DNA from: Betaproteobacteria bacterium
GTDB taxonomy: Bacteria; Pseudomonadota; Gammaproteobacteria; Burkholderiales; SG8-39
Direction: 5' to 3'
Assembly: GCA_016867955.1 (NCBI GenBank)
Contig: VGIE01000018.1
Span: 1 to 13,149, forward strand
DNA: 13,149 nt
The notes under the pieces are model-generated. The model was not told where the DNA came from and made no database searches. It saw only the letters and a program-made list of their open reading frames with translations. This document shows positions 5,181 through 11,548 of the stretch, piece after piece; position 1 is the stretch's first letter; the number at the start of each line of letters is the position of its first letter. The position numbers were made by a program, and so were the translations under genes.

Positions 5181-8141
5181 ATGGAACCCATTGAAATTAC
5201 TAAGAATTCCGAGGCTCTCTCCAGTGACAGAACAGCCGCGACCCTGCCCGAGCAGGCGATCTCCAACGAAGTCCTCCTTGAGAAATATGCCAAGGGCAGC
5301 GAGCGCAATGTGCATGACGTGCGACTGCGTGTTGCGCGCGCATTGGCCGCCGTTGAAGTCGAAGAAAAGCGCGCCTACTGGGAACGCAAGTTTCTCGAAG
5401 CGCAGGAGAACGGTTTCGTTCCCGCCGGCCGCATCAACTCCGCCGCCGGCACCAACCTCGCGGCCACGCTGATCAACTGCTTCGTGCAGCCGGTGGGCGA
5501 CTCCATCACCGAAGTCGTCGACGGCCGCCCCGGCATCTACACGGCGCTGGCGCAGGCCGCGGAAACCATGCGTCGCGGCGGCGGCGTGGGCTACGACTTC
5601 TCCTCCATTCGCCCGAAGAACGCACTGGTGCGCGGCACGCACTCGCACGCCTCCGGGCCGGTGTCCTACATGCGCGTATTCGACCGCTCCTGCGAGACCG
5701 TCGAGTCCGCCGGCAGCCGGCGCGGCGCGCAGATGGGCGTGCTGCGCTGCGACCATCCGGACATCGAGGCCTTCATCCACGCCAAGGACCAGGGCGACCT
5801 GACCAACTTCAACGTCTCGGTCGGCGTCACCGACGCGTTCATGCAGGCGGTCGAGAGCGACAGCGAGATCGAACTCGTGCACAAGGCCGAACCGATGCAG
5901 GAGGGCGACGCGGTGGGCGCCTACCAGCGCGAGGACGGCCAGTGGGTCTACCGCAAGGTGCCGGCGCGCACCCTGTGGGAGCAGATCATGCGCTCGACCT
6001 ACGACCACGCCGAGCCGGGCATCCTGTTCCTCGACCGCATCAACCGCGACAACAACCTTTACTACTGCGAGACCATCGAGGCGACCAACCCCTGCGCCGA
6101 GCAGCCGCTGCCGCCCTATGGCTGCTGCTGCCTGGGCTCGATCAACCTCACGCATTTCGTCACCAACCCCTTCGGCGAAACGGCCGGGTTCGACTTCGAG
6201 GCCTTCGGCCGCGTCATCGACGTGTCGGTGCGCATGCTCGACAACGTGCTCGACGCCACGCGCTGGCCGCTGGAACAGCAGCGCGAGGAGGCCGCCAACA
6301 AGCGCCGTGTCGGCCTGGGATTCACCGGGCTGGGCGATACGCTGATCATGCTGCGCCTGCAGTACGACATGCCCGAGGCCTGCGCCATGGCCTCGCAGAT
6401 CTCCGAATACCTGCGCGATCGCTCCTACCTCTATTCGGCCGAGCTCGCGCGCGAACGCGGCGCCTTCCCGCTGTTCAATGCCGACATGTACCTGTCGGGC
6501 GGCAACTTCGCTTCGCGCCTGCCCGCCGAGGTGAAGGCGAAGATCCGCCAGCTCGGCCTGCGCAACAGCCACCTGCTGTCGATAGCACCCACCGGCACCA
6601 TCAGCCTGGCCTTCGCCGACAATGCCTCCAACGGCATCGAGCCGCCCTTTTCCTGGACCTACCAGCGCAGGAAGCGCATGGCCGACGGCACCTGGAAGGA
6701 GCATGACGTCGAGGACTACGCCTGGCGCCTGTACAAGCACCTGGGCGGCGACACGCGCAGTCTTCCCGCCTACTTCGTCACTGCGCTGGAGATGTCGGCC
6801 ACCGCGCACAAGAACATCGTCGCGGCGGTCGCGCCCTACATCGACACCTCGATCTCCAAGACCGTGAACGTGCCGGCCGACTACCCGTACGCCGACTTCG
6901 AGGACCTCTACATGCAGGCCTGGCGCTCCGGCCTCAAGGGCCTCGCCACCTATCGCCCGAACAGCGTGCTGGGCTCGGTGCTGTCGGTGGACGGCGCCGA
7001 GAACAAGGAGAAGGCGGCAGCCAAGGCGGCCGCCGACGCGGACCGCAAGCAGGCGCAGGACGTGGAACTGCCGGAGGCAAACCGCCGGCTGTCGATCAAG
7101 TCGCTGCCCGCGCCGGTGCTCGCTTCGCTGGTGTGGCCCGGGCGGCCATCGCTGTCCGGCGGCAACCCCTCGTGGACCTACATGATGCAGCACCCGGGCG
7201 GCGAGTTCGCGCTATTCGTCGGGCACATCGAAGACGAGCTGAAGAAATTTCCGTTCGAGGTCTGGGTCAACGGCACCGAGCAGCCGCGCGGCCTGGGCGC
7301 CGTGGCCAAGACGCTGTCCATGGACATGCGCGCCAACGACCGCGCCTGGCTGGCGCTGAAGCTCGACGTGCTGTCCAAGACGCCCGGTGAGCAGTCCTTC
7401 GAGATGCCCTTCCCGCCCTCGGGCGAGCGCCGCCTCGTGCCCAGCGCCGTGGCGGCGGTGGCGCAGGTGGTGCGCTGGCGCTGCGACCAGCTCGGCGCGC
7501 TCGACGAAAAGACCCCCGACCTGTTGTCGCCCGAAGGCCGCCCGCACCCGGTGCTGGATGCCATGTTCGCGGTGCAGGAACCCAAGACCGGCACCGGCGG
7601 CACGCTGTCCTGGACGGTGGACATCCAGAACCCGGCCACCGGCGAGGACTTCGTCATGGGTGTGAAGGAAATCACCCTGCCCGCCGATGGTGGCTTTCCG
7701 TCGGGCGTCACGCGCCCCTATGGCATGTTCCTCTCCGGCCACTATCCGCGCGCTCTCGACGGTCTGGCGCGCCTCTTGTCGCTCGACATGCGCGTGCTCG
7801 ACCCGGCCTGGATCGGAATGAAGCTGCGGAAGCTGCTCAACTATTCCGAGCCGCTCGGCGACTTCATGGCCTTCATCCCCGGCGAGCGCCGCCAGCAGAC
7901 ATGGCCCTCGACGGTGGCCTACATCGCCCGCTTGCTGATCCATCGCTACGCGATGCTCGGATTGCTGGACGAGGCCGGCTACCCGACGCGCGAGATGGGC
8001 ATGCTCGAAGCACCGCGCAAGGACAACGAACAGCAGGTCATGCACGGCGCGCTGTGCAATGAGTGCGGGAACATGACGGTCATCCGCAAGGACGGCTGCG
8101 ACTTCTGCACCGCCTGCGGGGCGGTCGGCGTCTGCGGCTAG
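5181..8141 (+). CDS. nrdJ: Adenosylcobalamin-dependent (class II) ribonucleoside-diphosphate reductase
   Basis: NrdJ makes deoxyribonucleotides from ribonucleotides with a thiyl radical generated from adenosylcobalamin, so it needs no oxygen. The 986-residue product carries the catalytic motif NPCAEQ with Asn303, radical Cys305 and Glu307. Cys100 (INCF) and a cysteine in the CCC cluster at 315-317 fit the redox pair. RGGGVGYDFSSIRP and APTGTISLAF are further barrel motifs. An Ala/Lys-rich linker (about 610-640) leads to two related C-terminal modules at about 660-774 and 806-929. The tail has six cysteines (959, 962, 973, 976, 979, 985), a zinc-ribbon pattern; the last ones probably deliver electrons from thioredoxin. 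The ATG at 5181 is chosen over an upstream frame-open ATG at 5073 because the region between is AT-rich leader just downstream of the promoter and lacks protein-like coding. No nrdAB or nrdDG lies nearby. Confidence 0.96.
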   Translation: MEPIEITKNSEALSSDRTAATLPEQAISNEVLLEKYAKGSERNVHDVRLRVARALAAVEVEEKRAYWERKFLEAQENGFVPAGRINSAAGTNLAATLINCFVQPVGDSITEVVDGRPGIYTALAQAAETMRRGGGVGYDFSSIRPKNALVRGTHSHASGPVSYMRVFDRSCETVESAGSRRGAQMGVLRCDHPDIEAFIHAKDQGDLTNFNVSVGVTDAFMQAVESDSEIELVHKAEPMQEGDAVGAYQREDGQWVYRKVPARTLWEQIMRSTYDHAEPGILFLDRINRDNNLYYCETIEATNPCAEQPLPPYGCCCLGSINLTHFVTNPFGETAGFDFEAFGRVIDVSVRMLDNVLDATRWPLEQQREEAANKRRVGLGFTGLGDTLIMLRLQYDMPEACAMASQISEYLRDRSYLYSAELARERGAFPLFNADMYLSGGNFASRLPAEVKAKIRQLGLRNSHLLSIAPTGTISLAFADNASNGIEPPFSWTYQRRKRMADGTWKEHDVEDYAWRLYKHLGGDTRSLPAYFVTALEMSATAHKNIVAAVAPYIDTSISKTVNVPADYPYADFEDLYMQAWRSGLKGLATYRPNSVLGSVLSVDGAENKEKAAAKAAADADRKQAQDVELPEANRRLSIKSLPAPVLASLVWPGRPSLSGGNPSWTYMMQHPGGEFALFVGHIEDELKKFPFEVWVNGTEQPRGLGAVAKTLSMDMRANDRAWLALKLDVLSKTPGEQSFEMPFPPSGERRLVPSAVAAVAQVVRWRCDQLGALDEKTPDLLSPEGRPHPVLDAMFAVQEPKTGTGGTLSWTVDIQNPATGEDFVMGVKEITLPADGGFPSGVTRPYGMFLSGHYPRALDGLARLLSLDMRVLDPAWIGMKLRKLLNYSEPLGDFMAFIPGERRQQTWPSTVAYIARLLIHRYAMLGLLDEAGYPTREMGMLEAPRKDNEQQVMHGALCNECGNMTVIRKDGCDFCTACGAVGVCG

Positions 8142-8159
8142 GAACGACCGACAGAACGC

Positions 8160-8169
8160 ATGGAAAGGG
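8160..8169 (+). promoter_or_regulatory. Purine-rich, Shine-Dalgarno-like stretch before the short ORF
   Basis: GGAAAGGG at 8162-8169 ends 4 bases before the ATG at 8174. It is only SD-like and is noted because it favours translation of the 18-codon ORF. Confidence 0.25.
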
Positions 8170-8173
8170 ACGA

Positions 8174-8230
8174 ATGAATTTGCATCATCCGAATACCTTT
8201 GCGGGTTGGCGACGATTCGTGCCCCGGTAG
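8174..8230 (+). CDS. Possible 18-residue small protein downstream of nrdJ
   Basis: An ATG at 8174 opens an 18-codon frame ending at TAG 8228-8230, 32 bases after the nrdJ stop and just before the terminator. The peptide reads MNLHHPNTFAGWRRFVPR: basic, with His and Trp, and without a membrane segment. A purine-rich GGAAAGGG precedes the start at a workable distance, and the frame would be co-transcribed with nrdJ. I recognise no family. At this length a chance ORF is quite possible, and the start codon of a short overlapping ORF at 8159 competes for the same region. No function is proposed. Confidence 0.22.
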   Translation: MNLHHPNTFAGWRRFVPR

Positions 8231-8257
8231 ATCCGACCGGCACGCAGCGCACACTTC

Positions 8258-8281
8258 GGCCCCTCAAGGGGCCATTTTTTT
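8258..8281 (+). terminator. Intrinsic terminator after nrdJ
   Basis: GGCCCC (8258-8263), a TCAA loop and GGGGCC (8268-8273) form a perfect 6-bp GC stem. It is followed by one A and seven T (8275-8281). This is the only canonical Rho-independent terminator in the window. It lies 117 bases after the nrdJ stop and insulates the Nudix-MBL gene. Confidence 0.92.
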
Positions 8282-8332
8282 GCCTGCGGATCGGCGCGGA
8301 GTGCGTGTCATGGGCCGTGCATGCCGCTGGGT

Positions 8333-8338
8333 TATCAT
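8333..8338 (+). promoter_or_regulatory. -10 box (TATCAT) upstream of the Nudix-MBL gene
   Basis: TATCAT matches the -10 consensus at five of six positions and lies after the nrdJ terminator. A start near 8345 would give a leader of about 74 bases before the ATG at 8419. No clear -35 box was seen, so the call is moderate. Confidence 0.4.
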
Positions 8339-8418
8339 GATCCGACGCGGCCGCTTCGACCCGCCGCCTCGAACCCGAAAACCGCCCGGCGCAGCCCGCA
8401 ACCGCACGTCCCATTCGC

Positions 8419-10119
8419 ATGAACGAGCCCGCCATTCCCATCCGTCCCGCCGCCACCATCATCCTCTGCCGCGACACCGCGCAGGGGCTCGAGGTGTTCA
8501 TGATGCGGCGCTCGCCCAATTCGGTGTTCATGAGCGGCGTGTACGTGTTCCCCGGCGGCGCGCTGGACGACGGCGATGACCCGTCGCACTGGGGCACGCA
8601 CGAACTGGCGCTCGACGACACGGTGGCGAGCCGGGTGCTGGCCGTGGACAGGAATGGCCTCGCCTACTGGATCGGCGCGCTGCGCGAGTGCTTCGAGGAA
8701 TCCGGGCTGCTGCTCGGGTACAACGACCGCGGCGAAATCCTGAGCGTCGACGAGGAGGAGCAGGTCAATCGCTTCGCCGAGCTGCGCCGCAAGCTGAATG
8801 CGGGTGAAACCACATTCCAGCAGATCTGCCGCGAGCACGGTGTCCGCCTCGCCGTGGACCGCATGGCCTATTTCAGCCACTGGGTGACGCCGCCCAACGA
8901 GAAGCGCCGCTACGACACGCGCTTCTTCACCGCCGTGGCGCCGGCGCAGCAGAGCGGCTCGCACGACGATGCCGAGACCACCGACAACACCTGGATCCGC
9001 CCGCAGGACGCGCTCGAGCGCTTCAGGCGCGGCGAATTCGCGCTGGTGTTCCCGACCATCAAGACGCTGGAGCGACTGGCCCGGTTCAGGGACGCTGCGG
9101 CACTGATGGCGCACACGCGCGCCCTGCCCTCGGTGGCGCCCATCCACCCGCATGTGGCCATCGCCGCCGACGGCAGCCCGCGCCGCCTCATCCCGGGCGA
9201 CCATGCCTATGCCGAGATCGGCAAGCGCGACCCGCAGGGCCGCGGCGACCAGTGCTGCGAAATCGTTCCCGGCGTCACCGTCGCGCTGTCGCCGGCGGTG
9301 CGCCGCATCACCGCGCCCAATCCCGGCATGATGACCGGCCCCGGCACCAACAGCTACATCATCGGCCGGATTAGTGGCCGCGGCGACGCGACTCGGTTCG
9401 CCGTGCTCGACCCGGGCCCTGACCTGCCGCAGCATGTCGATGCGCTGCTGGCCGCCACCGGCGGCCGCATCGGCTGGGTGCTCGCCACGCACACGCATCG
9501 CGACCATTCGCCCGCCGCGGCGATGATCAAGGCAAGACTTGGAAAAGGCGCGGGCGTCGAATTCATCGGCCGCCCACCGCCGGACGAGGAGCGCCAGGAC
9601 CAGAGCTTCCAGCCCGATCACATCGTCAACGACGGCGACCGCATCAGCGTCGCCGGGTGTGCGATCCGCGTCATCGCCACGCCGGGACATGCCTCCAACC
9701 AGTGCTGCTACCTGCTGGAGGAGGAAAAGCTGCTGTTTACCGGCGACCACATCATGCAGGGCTCGACGGTGGTGATCATCCCGCCCGACGGCAACATGGC
9801 GGTGTACATGGCGGCGCTTCGCAAGCTGCAGGGCGAGGACCTCGAATGGCTCGCGCCCGGCCACGGCTACCTGATCGGCGCGCCGCAGGTGGCCATCGAG
9901 CGCCTGCTGGTGCACCGCCAGTCGCGCGAGAACAAGGTGGTGGAGGCGCTGCGCGCCCTCGGCGAGCCCGGCATGGACGCGCTGGTGGCGACGGTCTACG
10001 ACGACGTGCCGCCGGCGCTGCACCCCATGGCCAGCCGCTCGCTGCTGGCGCACCTGATCAAGCTGCAGGATGAGGGGCGCGCCGCCGAAGCCGCAGGGCG
10101 CTGGCGCGCCAAGGGTTGA
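8419..10119 (+). CDS. Nudix hydrolase / LACTB2-like MBL hydrolase / winged-helix fusion protein
   Basis: This 566-residue protein joins three recognisable parts. Residues 1-230 are a Nudix domain of the NUDT19-like kind. FPGG (44-47) and the perfect box core REcfEEsGl (89-97) are separated by a long insertion, as in that subfamily, whose mammalian members hydrolyse CoA and its esters. Residues about 285-500 are an MBL domain resembling LACTB2, an endoribonuclease in mammals. It has the lead-in APNPGMMTGPGTNSY (299-313) and metal ligands H358, H360, D362, H363, H424, D443 and H482. Residues 500-560 resemble the LACTB2 C-terminal winged helix. Both catalytic centres look intact. The substrate could be a CoA derivative, a nucleotide or RNA; I cannot decide. 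The ATG at 8419 directly precedes the first Nudix strand but has no SD. The gene stands alone between a terminator and the convergent transaldolase. Confidence 0.88.
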   Translation: MNEPAIPIRPAATIILCRDTAQGLEVFMMRRSPNSVFMSGVYVFPGGALDDGDDPSHWGTHELALDDTVASRVLAVDRNGLAYWIGALRECFEESGLLLGYNDRGEILSVDEEEQVNRFAELRRKLNAGETTFQQICREHGVRLAVDRMAYFSHWVTPPNEKRRYDTRFFTAVAPAQQSGSHDDAETTDNTWIRPQDALERFRRGEFALVFPTIKTLERLARFRDAAALMAHTRALPSVAPIHPHVAIAADGSPRRLIPGDHAYAEIGKRDPQGRGDQCCEIVPGVTVALSPAVRRITAPNPGMMTGPGTNSYIIGRISGRGDATRFAVLDPGPDLPQHVDALLAATGGRIGWVLATHTHRDHSPAAAMIKARLGKGAGVEFIGRPPPDEERQDQSFQPDHIVNDGDRISVAGCAIRVIATPGHASNQCCYLLEEEKLLFTGDHIMQGSTVVIIPPDGNMAVYMAALRKLQGEDLEWLAPGHGYLIGAPQVAIERLLVHRQSRENKVVEALRALGEPGMDALVATVYDDVPPALHPMASRSLLAHLIKLQDEGRAAEAAGRWRAKG

Positions 10120-10235
10120 GCCGTCGCCCGGGGTCTATATCAGTAGCGATATAGCAATCGCCTGGAAACACAGGATGGGCGCGGCGATTCAATATTTATT
10201 TTGTTGAAATACCGGCAGCGTATCGACCCCGCCGG
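10120..10235. repeat. Convergent gap with a perfect 7-bp AT-rich inverted repeat
   Basis: CTATATC (10135-10141) and GATATAG (10148-10154) are perfect reverse complements around a 6-base loop, 15 bases after the Nudix-MBL stop. A T-rich stretch follows at 10187-10207. Further on, CCGGC (10212-10216) pairs with GCCGG (10231-10235) beside the transaldolase stop. None is a textbook terminator, but the gap is notably AT-rich and may end both transcripts. Confidence 0.35.
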
Positions 10236-11345
10236 CTAGTGCACCGACTGACTCACCACGCCGAGCAGCTTGTCGAAGGCATCGGCAAACTGCTTCACGC
10301 CGTCCCTGAGCAGGCCGTCGGTCACCATATCCAGCGCAATGCCGAGCCTCGCCAGGGCGTCGAGATCACGGCGCGCGGCGTCCACGCTCTGCGTGATGCT
10401 GGTGCGCGCGACACCGTGATCGAGGAACGCATCCAGCGTGGCCGGCGGCAGGGTGTTGACGGTGTCGGCGCCGATGAGTTCCTCGACGTAGACCACGTCG
10501 CGATAGGCCGGGTTCTTGCAGCTGGTACTCGCCCACAACAGGCGCTGCGGCCGCGCGCCGGCGGCGGCCAGTTTCTTCCAGTCGGCGCCGGCCGAGCGTT
10601 GCAGGTAGTGCTGGTAGGCCATCCGGGCATTGGCGATCGCGGCCTTGCCGCGCAGCGCCTCGAGTTCCGCCCGCGCCGGGTCTGATGCCGTGGCGATCTT
10701 CGCCTCCAGCTGGGCGTCGACGGCAGTGTCGATGCGGCTGACGAAGAAACTCGCCACGCTGGCCACGCGATCGAGCTTCTCGCCGCGCGTGCTGCGTGCC
10801 TGCAGTCCTTCGACATAGGCTGCCGCCACCGCGCGGTAGGCGGCCTGCGCGAACAGCAGCGTGACATTGACATTGACGCCTTCGGCGATGAGGTCGCGGA
10901 TGGCCGGCACGCCGGCCGGCGTGCCCGGCACCTTCACCATCAGGTTCGGCCGCGCCACCTCGCGCCACAGCCGGCGCGCCTCGGCGAGCGTGCCTGCGGT
11001 GTCATTGGCCAGGTCCGGCGACACTTCCAGGCTGACATAGCCATCGCCGCCGCCGGTGGCCTCATGCACCGGGCGCAGCGCATCGGCGGCGGCCTGGATG
11101 TCGCTGATGGCGATGCGCTCGTAGATGGCCTTGGGGTTCAGCCCCTGCGCGGCCAGTTGCCTTGCCTGGCGGGCATAGTCACCGCCCTGCGCCAGCGCCT
11201 TCTCGAAGATGGCCGGGTTCGAGGTCAGGCCGCGCAGGCCCGCGGCGACGCGGCGCGACAGCTCGCCCGAGGCCATGAGTTCGCGGCTGATGAAATCAAG
11301 CCAGACGGCCTGGCCGAGGGCTTGCAGTTCCTTGAGGGTTGCCAT
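10236..11345 (-). CDS. tal: Transaldolase (long, TAL-C type)
   Basis: Transaldolase moves a dihydroxyacetone unit from sedoheptulose 7-phosphate to glyceraldehyde 3-phosphate in the non-oxidative pentose phosphate pathway, via a Schiff base on lysine. The 369-residue product is longer than E. coli TalB (317 residues) and matches the long bacterial type found in mycobacteria and cyanobacteria. WLDFISR (15-21) holds the conserved Asp17, TSNPAIFEKA spans 41-50, and MVKVPGT gives the Schiff-base Lys138. A later stretch, PQRLLWASTSCKNPAY, is also typical. The frame is open upstream to 11477, but the ATG at 11345 begins the conserved sequence. No good SD precedes it. It is divergent from the AidB-type gene and convergent with the Nudix-MBL gene, with no other pentose phosphate gene nearby. 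Confidence 0.95.
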   Translation of the reverse strand: MATLKELQALGQAVWLDFISRELMASGELSRRVAAGLRGLTSNPAIFEKALAQGGDYARQARQLAAQGLNPKAIYERIAISDIQAAADALRPVHEATGGGDGYVSLEVSPDLANDTAGTLAEARRLWREVARPNLMVKVPGTPAGVPAIRDLIAEGVNVNVTLLFAQAAYRAVAAAYVEGLQARSTRGEKLDRVASVASFFVSRIDTAVDAQLEAKIATASDPARAELEALRGKAAIANARMAYQHYLQRSAGADWKKLAAAGARPQRLLWASTSCKNPAYRDVVYVEELIGADTVNTLPPATLDAFLDHGVARTSITQSVDAARRDLDALARLGIALDMVTDGLLRDGVKQFADAFDKLLGVVSQSVH

Positions 11346-11548
11346 GGTGGAATGGTCGATCGTGTCACTGATTGCGGGAAGCGGCTGAGCATGCCGCAAA
11401 GCACCGTTTACGTCCACCGCAGGCGCCCGCGCCGGCGTGCCGTGTATCTCTCGCGCGCTGCCCGCCCCGGGAACCACGCCCGCCCCCTGACTGGCACCGC
11501 ATGGCCGGGGTAATCCGTCCGGTGTAAGCTTTTCGCCGGAGGTCCGTG
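11346..11548. promoter_or_regulatory. Divergent tal-aidB gap
   Basis: This 203-bp gap should hold promoters for both genes. On the plus strand TAAGCT (11525-11530) preceded by TG is a poor -10 candidate for the AidB-type gene. On the minus strand TAAACG (around 11410) is a weak candidate for tal. No -35 boxes, Ada-box-like AAT/GCAA pair or strong inverted repeats were recognised. Confidence 0.3.
11538..11542 (+). promoter_or_regulatory. Ribosome binding site of the AidB-type gene
   Basis: GGAGG lies 6 bases before the ATG at 11549 and decides this start over an in-frame ATG at 11576. It is the strongest SD on the plus strand of the window. Confidence 0.85.

Noticed and set aside
5160..7193. 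Long open frame (677 codons) on the minus strand inside nrdJ
   Set aside because: It lies opposite the conserved NrdJ catalytic domain, has low-complexity composition and shows no domain motif.
8335..10053. Long open frame (572 codons) on the minus strand across the Nudix-MBL gene
   Set aside because: The plus-strand frame carries clear Nudix and MBL motifs. The antisense frame is rich in Arg, Ala, His and Gly with no recognisable motif, as expected from a GC-rich third-position shadow.
11346..11548. Ada box upstream of the AidB-type gene
   Set aside because: I looked for an AAT and GCAA pair with the right spacing, or AAAGCGCA, and found only a partial AAAGCACC near 11400.
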